From: Fen-330 sp050008465
GTDB taxonomy: Bacteria > Acidobacteriota > Terriglobia > Bryobacterales > Bryobacteraceae
NCBI GenBank assembly: GCA_050008465.1
Contig: JBEKMO010000019.1
Span: 3,110 to 67,109, forward strand
Reading direction: 5' to 3'
Length of the DNA: 64,000 nt
The notes beneath the pieces are model-generated. The model was not told the DNA's origin, ran no database searches, and saw only the letters and a program-made list of their open reading frames with translations. Below, piece after piece: positions 33,659-42,452 of this stretch (its first letter is position 1; every line of letters begins with the position of its first letter). A program made the translations under genes and the position numbers.

Positions 33659-35023
33659 ATGCCACTCGCCACCGATCGCCGACCCCCGCAGCAGATCCTG
33701 ACCTGGGACCAGCGCATCCTCCAGCACGCCGGGCGGTCCAGGACCAGTCTGAAGCCGGAATGCCAGGAACTGAAGTTCACGCTGCACCGCAAGCTGCTGG
33801 ACCGGATCAATCTGGAGGCGCTGGCCTCGATCGACAACCAGCGCATGCGCACCGAGGTGAGGCAGGCGCTGGTGGCCCTGATGGACGGGGAGTCGACGCT
33901 GCTGAACTCGATCGACAAGCAGCAGGTGATCGACGAGGTGCTGGACGAGGTGTTCGGGCTGGGTCCGCTGGAGCCGCTGCTGGAGGACCCGACCATCTCC
34001 GACATCCTGGTGAACACGCACAAGCAGGTGTACATCGAGCGGAAGGGGGTGCTGGAGCTGACCAGCGTGAGCTTCCGCGACGACGCGCACCTGCTGCGCA
34101 TCATCGACAAGATCGTCTCGCAAGTGGGCCGGAGGATCGACGAGTCGTCGCCCATGGTGGACGCGCGGCTGATCGACGGCTCGCGCGTGAACGCCATCAT
34201 CCCGCCGCTGGCGGTGGACGGGCCGATCCTGTCGATCCGGCGCTTCTCGACCGACAAGCTGATGCCGCCGGACCTGGTGGAGCGCAAGGCCATGACACCG
34301 GCCATGATGGAGCTGCTGGAGGCCGCGGTGAAGGCGCGGCTGAACATGGTCATCTCGGGGGGCACGGGCGCGGGCAAGACCACCCTGCTCAACGCGCTGT
34401 CGGCGTTCATCTCGCCCAGGGAACGGATCGTGACCATCGAGGACGCGGCCGAGCTGCAGTTGAAGCAGCCGCACGTGGTGCGGCTGGAAACGCGGCCGCC
34501 CAACCTGGAGGGCACCGGGGCGGTGCGCCAGCGCGAGCTGCTGATCAACAGCCTGCGCATGCGGCCGGACCGCATCATCTGCGGCGAAGTGCGCGGCGAA
34601 GAGGCGCTGGACATGCTGCAGGCCATGAACACGGGCCACGAGGGGTCGCTGACCACGGTGCACGCCAACACGCCGCGGGACGCCATCTCGCGGCTGGAGG
34701 TGATGGTGACCTTCGCGGCGGCCAACATGCCCACGCTCTCGATCCGGCAGCAGATCGCGGCGGCCATCCACCTGATTGTGCAGGCGGCGCGGATGAGCGA
34801 CGGCTCGCGCCGGGTGGTGAGCATCACCGAGGTCACCGGAATGGAAGGGGAGGTGGTGACGCTGCAGGACATTTTCGTGTTCGAGAAGCGGGGGCTGTCG
34901 CCGGAGGGCCGGGTGCTGGGGCGGTTCGCGGCCACCGGGATCCGGCCGAAGTTTTACGAGAAATTTCTGGCCGCGGGCATCCGGCTCAACCCGAACTTGT
35001 TCGACGACTCGATGGAGGTTTGA
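33659..35023 (+). CDS. cpaF: Tad pilus secretion ATPase CpaF/TadA
   Basis: 454 aa. Type II/IV secretion ATPase: Walker A GGTGAGKT (234-241), Walker B RIICGEVRG (305-313), and the His-box region HEGSLTTVHANTPRD. The N-terminal coiled region and FGLGPLEPLLEDPTISDILVN are diagnostic of TadA/CpaF. The hexameric ATPase powers pilus extension (and retraction in some systems). Eight bases separate it from tadB. Confidence 0.95.
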   Translation: MPLATDRRPPQQILTWDQRILQHAGRSRTSLKPECQELKFTLHRKLLDRINLEALASIDNQRMRTEVRQALVALMDGESTLLNSIDKQQVIDEVLDEVFGLGPLEPLLEDPTISDILVNTHKQVYIERKGVLELTSVSFRDDAHLLRIIDKIVSQVGRRIDESSPMVDARLIDGSRVNAIIPPLAVDGPILSIRRFSTDKLMPPDLVERKAMTPAMMELLEAAVKARLNMVISGGTGAGKTTLLNALSAFISPRERIVTIEDAAELQLKQPHVVRLETRPPNLEGTGAVRQRELLINSLRMRPDRIICGEVRGEEALDMLQAMNTGHEGSLTTVHANTPRDAISRLEVMVTFAAANMPTLSIRQQIAAAIHLIVQAARMSDGSRRVVSITEVTGMEGEVVTLQDIFVFEKRGLSPEGRVLGRFAATGIRPKFYEKFLAAGIRLNPNLFDDSMEV

Positions 35024-35030
35024 TCCAGGC

Positions 35031-35999
35031 ATGATCTTGTACTTCGTATTGCTGGTGACCTGCTGGCTGGGGGCTCTGGGGGTGTGGTGGATGTGGACGC
35101 GCAGCCGTCAGGCGGCGGACCTGAGCCGGCTCAAGGCGCGGCTGACCGGAAGCGCGGAGCCGGGCACAGCGGGGCGGCAGGGCCCGGCGCTGATTCGGGC
35201 CGAGGAGCTGACCAAGGGCCAGTTGATTTTGCAGTTGCTGCAACGGCTGCAGCTCAACCAGCGCCTGAAGACGCTCTTCGAGCAGGCGGGGGTGAAGTGG
35301 AACCCGACCCGGACGATCCATGCTTCGCTGGCGCTGTTCCTGGTCGGATTTACGGCAACCTGGCACGCGGCGCCGCTGTATCGCAAGTTCGCGGTGGCCC
35401 CGGGACTCGTGCTGGCGGCCGCGCCGGCGCTGTACGTGTTCCGGAAGCGCCGGGCGCGGCTGAGGAAGTTCGAGGAGCAGTTTCCCGACAGCCTGGAGTT
35501 TCTGGCACGGTCGATGCGGGCGGGGCACGCTTTTTCGGTGGCCCTGGAGATGATCCACTCGGAGTTCCAGGAGCCCCTGGCCGGGGAGTTCCGGAGGGCC
35601 TTCGAGGAGCAGAACCTGGGCCTGCCGCTGGACCTGGCGCTGGAGAAGATGGCGCAGCGCGTGCCGCTGATGGACGTGCACTTCTTCGTCTCGGCGGTGC
35701 TGCTGCAGAAGCGCACGGGAGGGAACCTGGCGGAGCTGCTGGACAAGCTGGCGTACCTGATCCGGGAGCGTTTCAAGCTGCGGGGGAGGATCAAGGCGAT
35801 CAGCGCGCACGGGCGCATGACCGGCACGGTGCTGTCGCTGATCCCGGTGGCCGTGGGCGTGATCATGTTCTACGTCAACCCCTCCTACGCCCAGTTCTTC
35901 GTCCAGGACGAAACCGGGCGGCTGATGATGGCCGGCGCCATCGGGATGCAACTGGTGGGCTACGGCGTGATCAAGAAGATCGTTTCGATCGAGGTGTGA
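35031..35999 (+). CDS. tadB: Tad pilus inner-membrane platform protein TadB
   Basis: 322 aa with an N-terminal anchor, two further helices, and the T2SSF-type soluble loop (EFQEPLAGEFRRAFEEQNLGLPLDLALEKMAQRVPLMDVHFFVSAVL) before the C-terminal helices. This is one half of the TadB/TadC platform that CpaF acts on. The length and loop match the family. The next gene follows after three bases. Confidence 0.9.
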   Translation: MILYFVLLVTCWLGALGVWWMWTRSRQAADLSRLKARLTGSAEPGTAGRQGPALIRAEELTKGQLILQLLQRLQLNQRLKTLFEQAGVKWNPTRTIHASLALFLVGFTATWHAAPLYRKFAVAPGLVLAAAPALYVFRKRRARLRKFEEQFPDSLEFLARSMRAGHAFSVALEMIHSEFQEPLAGEFRRAFEEQNLGLPLDLALEKMAQRVPLMDVHFFVSAVLLQKRTGGNLAELLDKLAYLIRERFKLRGRIKAISAHGRMTGTVLSLIPVAVGVIMFYVNPSYAQFFVQDETGRLMMAGAIGMQLVGYGVIKKIVSIEV

Positions 36000-36002
36000 A
36001 GC

Positions 36003-36917
36003 ATGGAGCTGATTGCCACGCTGTTGCTGTTTGTCACCGTGGCGGTGGTGTGGACGCTGATCGGCTCCCGGTTCTGGCTGCGGCAGAAAGCGGCCATCGA
36101 CCGGGTGACCCGGGCGACGGCCGAGGCGCGGGAGGTGGCGCACCCGAGCCTGGTGTTCCACGACCTGGTGAGGAGACTCGGCTCGCTGCTGCCGCAATCT
36201 CCGAAGGACGCCACGACCATGCAGAAGCGGCTGATCCGGGCGGGCTACCGCGGCTCCGGCGCGCTGAAGATGCTCTACGGCGTGAAGGTGGCGCTGGCGG
36301 TGCTGCTGCCGCTCGTGGCGAGCGTCGTGGTGGCGAGCTCGGAGGCCGCCTCGAATTACAGGCTGCTGATCTTGGCCTCGGCCGCCGGGATCGGCCTGTT
36401 CGGCCCGAACGAGTGGGTGCGGATGGCGGCCAAGCGGCGCCAGAAGAAGCTCCGGCGGGCGCTGCCGAACGCGCTGGACCTGCTGGTGGTGTGCGTGGAA
36501 TCGGGGCTGGGATTGGACCAGGCGATCATGCAGTGCGCCAAGGAACTCGAGCACGCGCATCCGGAGATCTGCCAGGAATTCACGCTGGTGAACCTGGAGC
36601 TGAAGGCGGGCAAGCGGCGCGCGGATGCGCTGAGGAACCTGGCCGACCGGACGGGGGTGGACGAGTTGAAGAAGCTGGTGGCCGTGCTGATCCAGGCGGA
36701 CCGGTTCGGCACCGGGGTGGCGCAGAGCCTGCGGGGCCACTCCGAATACCTGCGGGTGCAGATGCGCCAGACGGCCGAGGAGAAGGCCGCCAAGCTGGGC
36801 GTGAAGCTGGTGTTTCCGATTTTCTTTTGCATTCTGCCGTCGCTGTTCGTGGTGACGGTGGGTCCCGTAATGGTGCGCATCAGCCGGGAGTTGCTCCCGA
36901 TGATGAGGAATCTATAG
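36003..36917 (+). CDS. tadC: Tad pilus inner-membrane platform protein TadC
   Basis: 304 aa. Same T2SSF fold as TadB: anchor (MELIATLLLFVTVAVVWTLI), helices, and the loop VVCVESGLGLDQAIMQCAKELEHAHPEICQEFTLVNLELKAG followed by LADRTGVDELKKLVAVLIQADRFGTG. It pairs with TadB. It is the last recognisable gene of the pilus core. The stop codon lies within a 7-bp hairpin (36914-36929). Confidence 0.9.
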   Translation: MELIATLLLFVTVAVVWTLIGSRFWLRQKAAIDRVTRATAEAREVAHPSLVFHDLVRRLGSLLPQSPKDATTMQKRLIRAGYRGSGALKMLYGVKVALAVLLPLVASVVVASSEAASNYRLLILASAAGIGLFGPNEWVRMAAKRRQKKLRRALPNALDLLVVCVESGLGLDQAIMQCAKELEHAHPEICQEFTLVNLELKAGKRRADALRNLADRTGVDELKKLVAVLIQADRFGTGVAQSLRGHSEYLRVQMRQTAEEKAAKLGVKLVFPIFFCILPSLFVVTVGPVMVRISRELLPMMRNL

Positions 36918-36929
36918 CACGGGTGCTAT
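36914..36929 (+). terminator. Short hairpin at the end of tadC
   Basis: ATAGCAC / GTGCTAT (36914-36920, 36923-36929), a perfect 7-bp stem with a GG loop that includes the tadC stop codon. No T tract follows, so it may be an RNA-stability or attenuation element rather than a terminator. Confidence 0.3.
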
Positions 36930-36998
36930 CGGCGAACCGCTCGGGGCGTTGGCCGGCCGCTGATAGCCGACAGCTGGTTTTGAAAGGAGAACGACGAC

Positions 36999-37094
36999 AT
37001 GGATGGCGGAACGGTTCGGATTGTGTGCGCGGTGCTGGCGGTGCTGCTGATTGCGGTGATTGTCCTGCGCCGGCGCAAGAAGCAGGCGGAGTAA
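36999..37094 (+). CDS. 31-aa single-helix membrane peptide downstream of the pilus genes
   Basis: 31 codons from the ATG at 36999, with AAAGGAGA (36983-36990) eight bases upstream. After MDGGTVRIVC comes a hydrophobic helix (AVLAVLLIAVIVL) and a strongly basic tail (RRRKKQAE), which by the positive-inside rule would face the cytoplasm. It is much shorter than a Flp pilin (about 50-70 aa) and lacks the Gly-X-Thr prepilin cleavage motif, so it is not a pilin. It may be an accessory peptide of the pilus or of the following propeller protein. Confidence 0.6.
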   Translation: MDGGTVRIVCAVLAVLLIAVIVLRRRKKQAE

Positions 37095-37209
37095 GGAACC
37101 CGCTGCCACGCAGGGAAACCGGCCGCGGAGGGCCGCGCCGGCGGTGCGCCCCGGCGCGCTCCGCGCGGGCGCTGGACTGGGTGGGTGGCGGACAAAGGGA
37201 GAGGGTGTC

Positions 37210-40185
37210 ATGAAACTGCGGATTTGTCTCAGCTTGTGGATGGCCTGCTCGTGTTGGGCGGGTACCTTCGGGAGGGTGGTCACGATTGGGGGCCAAGCCT
37301 CGGATCTGGCGCTGGACGAGCGGCGGGGGGTGGTGTACCTGGCCAACTTCGGCGGCAACCGGATCGAAGTGATCTCGACTTCGACCCTGGCCATCCAGAC
37401 CTCGATGAACGTGGCCCCGCAACCCTCGGCGCTGGCGCTCTCGCCCGACGGCCGCTTCCTGCTGGTAGCCCACTTCGGCAACTTCGAGGCGCCGAACACC
37501 CCCAACAACCTACTGACGCTGATTAACCTGGATTCGGGCGGGAAGCAGACCTTCGCGCTGGGCGCGCCGCCGCTGGGGGTCGCCTTCGGCAGCGACAACC
37601 GCGCGCTGGTCGCGACCACCACCAACTTCCTGTCCTTCGATCCGCTCTCGGGATCGACCCTCACGCTGGGGACCGTCAAGGGAGTGACCGCCAACACGCT
37701 TCCCGCGCCGCCGGCCAACTACCCGCCGCAAATCGTAGCCGCGTCGCTGGCCGCCTCCGGAGACGGGAAGTTCATCTACGGCCTTACCGACACGATTCGC
37801 TTCAAGTATGACGTCGAGTGGCGACTCGTGACTTCGCTGGGTTACACGGCGAATCCGCCCATGGGACCGCGGGTGGTTAGCGTCAACCGGGATGGATCGA
37901 TGTGGGCCGGGGGCTGGGCGGAGTTCGACCGGGACGGCAGGCTGATGGCGCAGTTCCCCAATCCCGCGGGCTTGCTCGAGGTGGGCAGCCACGCGATCGA
38001 CTCCGGCCGGGGCCTGATCTACGCGCAGATTCCCGAAGCCGCGTCGGCCGTGGGCGGGACGCCGGCTTCCGCGCCGCCCGTGCTGATGATCGTGGACGCC
38101 GACAACCTGGCGGTGCGCGAGCGGCTGAGCCTGCCGGAGAACCTGGCGGGCAAGAGCGTGCTGGCCAGCGACGGCTCGGTGATGTACTCGGTGTCGGCCA
38201 GCGGCCTGCTGGCGCTGCCGGTGGGATCTCTCGAGCAGGCGCGGCGGGTCCGCATGTCGCGGGAGGACCTGCTCTTCCAGGGGAGCTTCTGCAACCGCAG
38301 CGTGGCTACCCAGTTGATTGCGGTCACCGATTCCAGCGGCGCGGCCACGGATTTCGCGCTGACCGCCTCGGCGGCGGGGATCGCGATCAGCCCGGCCAGC
38401 GGGGTGACGCCGGCGATGGTGACCATCAGCGTGGACCCGAACGCGTTCCAGAACCAGCACGGCACTCTGACGGCGCAGATCACCCTGCGCAGCGCCCAGG
38501 CGGTGAACCTGCCGCCGCCGCTGCGGGTGCTGATCAACAACCGCGAGCCGGACCAGCGGGGTACGGTGGTCAACGTCCCCGGCAAACTGGTGGACCTCCT
38601 GGCCGACCCGGCGCGCGATCGTTTCTACGTCTTGCGGCAGGACCAGAACCAGGTGCTGGTGTTCGAGGGGAGCGGGTACACCCAAGTGGCGACGCTGCGG
38701 ACCGGCAACACCCCCACGCAGATGGCCATCACCTTCGACCGGCGCTACCTGCTGGTGGCCAACGACAACTCGCAAATCGCCAACGTGTACGATCTCGATA
38801 CCCTGCAGCAGCAGACGCCGATCCGGTTTCCGATGGGCCACTATCCCCGCTCGCTGGCATCCTCGGGCCGGGCCATCCTGGGAGCGGTGCGCTCGGCGGC
38901 CAGCGCCGATCACAAGATCGACCGGGTGGACCTGGCGTCGCGCACCGCCGTGGAATTGCCGAGCCTGGGGCCGTGGGTGAACCAGGTGGACCTCAACACG
39001 GTGCTCGCGGCGTCGCCCAACGGGGCGTCGATCCTGGCGGCGGAGGCGGACGGCAGCCTGCTGCTTTACGACGCCAACGCCGACAGTTTCACGGAGTCGC
39101 GCAAGGACTTCACCGCGCTCGGCGGAGCATATGCCGCCTCGAGCCAGGGCCGCTTCGTGGTGGACAACAACCTGTTGAACGCCTCGCTGGCGATGGTCCA
39201 CCAGCTCGAGAGCGAGACGGGGACGTCTTCCGGGTTTGCGTTCGTGGACCAGTACGGGCTGCGGACGACGGCGCCGAACGCGTATAGCCCCGGGGTGATC
39301 GAGCGGGTGGACCTGGAGACGGGGGTGGCCCTGAATCCGACGCGCACGGTGGAGGCGCCGAACCTGGGCCAGACGGGAGCGGCGTTCACGCGGACGCTGG
39401 CGCCGCTCGCAAACCGCAACGTGATCGTCTCGCTCAGCGCCTCCGGGTTCACCGTGCTGCCCTGGAACTACGAGGCCGCGGTCCCGCCGCCGCACATCGA
39501 CGCGGTGGTGAACGCGGCGGACTTCACCGCGGCAGTGGCGCCGGGCAGCCTGATCTCGGTGTTCGGGCAAAACCTGAGCCCGGTGAACCTGGCCAGCGCG
39601 GAAATGCCGCTGCCCACCGCGCTGGGCGACAGTTGCCTGACCGTGAATGGCGCGCTCGTGCCGATGCTGTTCGTTTCGCCGACCCAGGTGAACGCGCAGT
39701 TGCCGTACAACCTGGATGGGAACGTGACCATCGTGCTGCACACGCCGGGCGGGGTGAGCGATAACTTCGTAATCACGATGGCGGATGCCGCGCCGGGTGT
39801 CTTCACGGCCATACTGGATGGGACGGGCTTTACGGTGCCGACCGTGGTCCGCGCGGCCAACAACCTGCTCGTCACCCCATCCAATCCCGTTCATCGCGGC
39901 GACGCCATCGTGATCTACTTGACCGGGCTGGGCCGCACCCTGCCGGAGGTCGTGGCGGGAGCGCCCGCACCCTGGGAGCCCTTGGCGGTGGCCGAGCTTG
40001 CGGTCGAGCTGGACCTGGGCGGAGTGGCGTTGCCGGTGCTGTACGCGGGTTTGACGCCTGGCTATGCCGGCCTGTACCAGATCAACGCCCAGGTGCCAAG
40101 CTGGGTCCCCACGGGGATGAGCGTCCGGCTTACCATCCGCCAGGGCACCAGCTCAACGTCGCTTTCGGTGAGGGTAGTCGAATGA
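37210..40185 (+). CDS. Exported beta-propeller protein with Solibacter-type C-terminal domain
   Basis: 991 aa. The ATG at 37210 gives a signal peptide (MKLRICLSLWMACSCWAG). Residues ~25-350 and ~480-780 read as YVTN/Lvp-like beta-propeller blades (SDLALDERRGVVYLANFGG, PSALALSPDGRFLLVAHFG, PTQMAITFDRRYLLVANDN). An Ig-like insert separates them (QLIAVTDSSGAATDFALTA). The last ~220 residues are the Solibacter-type C-terminal domain (VVNAADFTAAVAPGSLISVF, LFVSPTQVNAQLPYNL, VIYLTGLGRTLPEVVAGAP). Such proteins are surface or periplasmic. It follows the pilus genes and overlaps the barrel gene by four bases. Confidence 0.9.
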   Translation: MKLRICLSLWMACSCWAGTFGRVVTIGGQASDLALDERRGVVYLANFGGNRIEVISTSTLAIQTSMNVAPQPSALALSPDGRFLLVAHFGNFEAPNTPNNLLTLINLDSGGKQTFALGAPPLGVAFGSDNRALVATTTNFLSFDPLSGSTLTLGTVKGVTANTLPAPPANYPPQIVAASLAASGDGKFIYGLTDTIRFKYDVEWRLVTSLGYTANPPMGPRVVSVNRDGSMWAGGWAEFDRDGRLMAQFPNPAGLLEVGSHAIDSGRGLIYAQIPEAASAVGGTPASAPPVLMIVDADNLAVRERLSLPENLAGKSVLASDGSVMYSVSASGLLALPVGSLEQARRVRMSREDLLFQGSFCNRSVATQLIAVTDSSGAATDFALTASAAGIAISPASGVTPAMVTISVDPNAFQNQHGTLTAQITLRSAQAVNLPPPLRVLINNREPDQRGTVVNVPGKLVDLLADPARDRFYVLRQDQNQVLVFEGSGYTQVATLRTGNTPTQMAITFDRRYLLVANDNSQIANVYDLDTLQQQTPIRFPMGHYPRSLASSGRAILGAVRSAASADHKIDRVDLASRTAVELPSLGPWVNQVDLNTVLAASPNGASILAAEADGSLLLYDANADSFTESRKDFTALGGAYAASSQGRFVVDNNLLNASLAMVHQLESETGTSSGFAFVDQYGLRTTAPNAYSPGVIERVDLETGVALNPTRTVEAPNLGQTGAAFTRTLAPLANRNVIVSLSASGFTVLPWNYEAAVPPPHIDAVVNAADFTAAVAPGSLISVFGQNLSPVNLASAEMPLPTALGDSCLTVNGALVPMLFVSPTQVNAQLPYNLDGNVTIVLHTPGGVSDNFVITMADAAPGVFTAILDGTGFTVPTVVRAANNLLVTPSNPVHRGDAIVIYLTGLGRTLPEVVAGAPAPWEPLAVAELAVELDLGGVALPVLYAGLTPGYAGLYQINAQVPSWVPTGMSVRLTIRQGTSSTSLSVRVVE

Positions 40186-40811
40186 AACGCCTGATCGCCG
40201 GATTGTTGTTTCTCGCCATGACCGCAGGCGCACAGAATTGGGGGGCCGGCGTGTTGGCCGGCGGCGGTTTCTATATCAACCACCCGCGGATCAGCGGTTC
40301 GTTGGCAAGCGCGGAGGCGGGGATTGGAGGCGGGCCGGCCTTCGGCGTCTTCCTGACGCAGAACCTGTACCGGCGTCTGAGCGGCGAAATCCGCTATGCG
40401 TACCACCGCGGCGATCTCCAGTTATCCTCGGGCAGCCGCCGGGCTGCGTTCCGCGCCGATTCGCACGCCCTCCACTACGACTGGCTGCTCCACATGGCGG
40501 ACCGGGACGCCAGGATGCGCCCCTTCGTCGCAGCCGGGGCGGGTTTCAAGCTGTACCGGGGCACGGGAACCGAAACCCTCGTTCAGACGCTCCAGGAAGT
40601 GGCCCTGCTCACGCGCACGCGGGAATGGAAACCGCTGGTCAGCGTGGGCGCGGGTGTGACGCTGGCGATTTCGCAACGGGCGCGGCTGCGGCTGGAGTTT
40701 CGCGACTACATGACGCCGTTTCCAGCCAGAGTAATTGCGCCGGTTGCCGGTGGCGGAGGCGGCTGGCTGCACGAACTCTCGCCCACCGTCGCCTTGAGCC
40801 TCCGGTTCTAG
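40182..40811 (+). CDS. Outer-membrane beta-barrel protein
   Basis: 209 aa with a signal peptide (MKRLIAGLLFLAMTAGAQ). The rest is alternating, Gly- and aromatic-rich strands (WGAGVLAGGGFYINHPRIS, RLSGEIRYAYHRGDLQL, MRPFVAAGAGFKLYRGTG, LRLEFRDYMTPFPARV) and ends in LSPTVALSLRF, a terminal strand with Phe as in outer-membrane barrels. It is coupled by ATGA to the beta-propeller gene, suggesting a joint role, for example anchoring or exporting the propeller. Confidence 0.75.
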   Translation: MKRLIAGLLFLAMTAGAQNWGAGVLAGGGFYINHPRISGSLASAEAGIGGGPAFGVFLTQNLYRRLSGEIRYAYHRGDLQLSSGSRRAAFRADSHALHYDWLLHMADRDARMRPFVAAGAGFKLYRGTGTETLVQTLQEVALLTRTREWKPLVSVGAGVTLAISQRARLRLEFRDYMTPFPARVIAPVAGGGGGWLHELSPTVALSLRF

Positions 40812-40878
40812 CGGGGCAGACGATCGCTTTTTGTCGTCTGCCGACCGCGCAGGCCACAGAAAACGATGGCCTGCGCCG

Positions 40879-41187
40879 CTAATCCAGGTCGATATCGCGC
40901 CGGGGCGGGGGCTCGAGCGGGCTCTCCTTGGCCTTCTTGAGGAGCTCGTCGAACTTTTTCGATAGCACCTGGCTCTGTTTCTTCTCGGCTTCGAAGGACT
41001 TCTGGAATGCCGCCTCGCGGCGGCCGGGCTCGCCCTTGAGGCGCTCGACCGCGGCCGCCAGGTCCTCGATCGGCGGTGGCTTGACCGCCTCCTTGAAAGT
41101 GATGACCGCGTGCGTTTCCGGATCAACCTTCAGATCCGCCTGGCAGCACGGGCATTTCACCTCGAACATCCCTTTGGCTTTGGCCAT
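40879..41187 (-). CDS. Small zinc-ribbon-like protein with helical tail
   Basis: 102 aa. The N-terminus has VKCPCCQADLKVDPETHAVITF, a CxxC (C12, C15) followed by a short beta hairpin, resembling half of a zinc ribbon. Residues 40-90 are predicted helical and charged (LAAAVERLKGEPGRREAAF, LSKKFDELLKKAKESP), as in a coiled coil. No function is recognised. It is on the opposite strand to the surrounding genes and divergent from the next gene. Confidence 0.65.
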   Translation of the reverse strand: MAKAKGMFEVKCPCCQADLKVDPETHAVITFKEAVKPPPIEDLAAAVERLKGEPGRREAAFQKSFEAEKKQSQVLSKKFDELLKKAKESPLEPPPRRDIDLD

Positions 41188-41236
41188 ACCGGCAATCTTA
41201 GCGCATCCGGGCGCGAAGGCGGTACACTAAGGGCTT

Positions 41237-41605
41237 ATGGTGGGCCGCGTCCTCACTGCCATCAAACGCTTCATTTTATGGGACTATCCTCGGGCCTCCT
41301 GGCAATACGACGTGATGGTGGCGCTGATTCTGGCTTTCGTCTTTCTGACGCCTCGTGAGTGGTTTCGCGACCAGCGCCGCATTCCGCGGACCAGCCAGAT
41401 CGCCATGTTGCCGGCGGCCCGCGGCACCAACGTGTTTTGGATCGAGTTGGAGTTGCTCGCGGGAGTCCCCGAGTCCCAACGGCCAGCCAAGGCCGCCGAG
41501 CTCCTGAATCGACTGGCCGGGGAGAGGCAGACGCTGGTTCGCCTCGAGCCGGTTCACGACTCGGAACAAGTAATCCAGGGTTACCTGGTGTTCACGCACC
41601 CCTGA
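41237..41605 (+). CDS. Small membrane protein, unknown function
   Basis: 122 aa. One clear membrane helix near residues 22-40 (YDVMVALILAFVFLTP) preceded by basic and aromatic residues (IKRFILWDYPRASWQ). The C-terminal half is soluble (NVFWIELELLAGVPESQRPA, HDSEQVIQGYLVFTHP). Family not recognised. It precedes an LolA-like gene by 74 bp on the same strand and may be co-transcribed. Confidence 0.6.
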   Translation: MVGRVLTAIKRFILWDYPRASWQYDVMVALILAFVFLTPREWFRDQRRIPRTSQIAMLPAARGTNVFWIELELLAGVPESQRPAKAAELLNRLAGERQTLVRLEPVHDSEQVIQGYLVFTHP

Positions 41606-41679
41606 GCCGGAGCCGGGTCTTGAGCCAGGGGTGGTGTAACTTCCGAACGCCAAACTGCATCGTAACAGGAGACGCCATT

Positions 41680-42360
41680 TTGAGAGCGATCATTGCATTT
41701 CTCGGTTTGTGCGCGACGCTGGGCGCGCCGCTGGGCGCCGCCGAGACCGTCCAGGCGGTGTTGGCGCGGATGGATCGGGAGGCCGACGGCTTCAGCCAGT
41801 TGACCGCCCGGCTGCAGAGGGTCACCTATACCGCCATACTGAACGACACCGAAAAGGAGAGCGGTGCGATTTGGCTGAAGAGGTCGGGCGCCAAAATCGA
41901 AATGCGCGGCGAAATCTTCGGAGACGATGCGAGATCCTTCGGAGTTCGGGGGAGCGAAGGCCAGATGTACTACCCGAAGATGAAGACCGTCCAGATCTAC
42001 GATCTCGGCAAGGCACGCTCGCTGGTGGATCAGTTTCTGCTGCTGGGATTCGGCAGTTCGGGGAAGGACATCCAAAAGAACTACACGGTGAAAGTGGCCG
42101 GCGAAGAGGTGGTCGGCGGGCAGAAGACGACCCGCCTCGAACTGATCCCCAAGTCGAAGCAGATGCAGGAACAGATCACGCGAGTGGAAGTCTGGATCCC
42201 GTTGAACGCCGGGCACCCGGTGCAGCAGAAGTTCTGGAAGCCGGCCAACAATTACGACCTGGTTGCTTACTCCGATATTAAGGTGAACCCCGGTCTCCCG
42301 GATAGCGCCTTTCGACTCGCGCTTCCGGCGGACGTGAAACCGGAGTATCCTCAGAAGTAG
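41680..42360 (+). CDS. LolA-like outer-membrane lipoprotein-sorting protein
   Basis: 226 aa. The TTG at 41680 is preceded by AGGAGA (41667-41672) with a 7-base spacer; it starts a signal peptide (LRAIIAFLGLCATLGAPLGAA). The mature part is a LolA/LolB-type beta sheet (YTAILNDTEKESGAIWLKR, AKIEMRGEIFGDDARSFG, MKTVQIYDLGKAR, QITRVEVWIPLNAGHPVQQ). Such proteins carry lipids or lipoproteins across the periplasm. It is similar to many acidobacterial proteins annotated as outer-membrane lipoprotein-sorting proteins. Confidence 0.75.
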   Translation: MRAIIAFLGLCATLGAPLGAAETVQAVLARMDREADGFSQLTARLQRVTYTAILNDTEKESGAIWLKRSGAKIEMRGEIFGDDARSFGVRGSEGQMYYPKMKTVQIYDLGKARSLVDQFLLLGFGSSGKDIQKNYTVKVAGEEVVGGQKTTRLELIPKSKQMQEQITRVEVWIPLNAGHPVQQKFWKPANNYDLVAYSDIKVNPGLPDSAFRLALPADVKPEYPQK

Positions 42361-42369
42361 GGTAGAAGT

Positions 42370-42416
42370 GCGTTCCCGGTGGAACGCGGACCCGCAGCGA
42401 ACCGCCCCTCCAGGGG
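42370..42416. repeat. Two short hairpins in the gap before the acyltransferase-like gene
   Basis: GCGTTCC-CGGT-GGAACGC (42370-42387) and CCCCT-CC-AGGGG (42405-42416). Both are perfect stems in the 92-bp gap between the LolA-like gene and the membrane acyltransferase-like gene. They may be REP-like or RNA-processing elements. Confidence 0.4.
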
Positions 42417-42452
42417 CTGGGGGCCGGGGAAGTACGAAGGCAGAACAAGAAC

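Noticed and set aside
33082..35034. 650-codon frame overlapping cpaE/cpaF
   Set aside because: Ala/Gly/Arg-rich shadow with no domain; the real genes have strong motifs and spacing.
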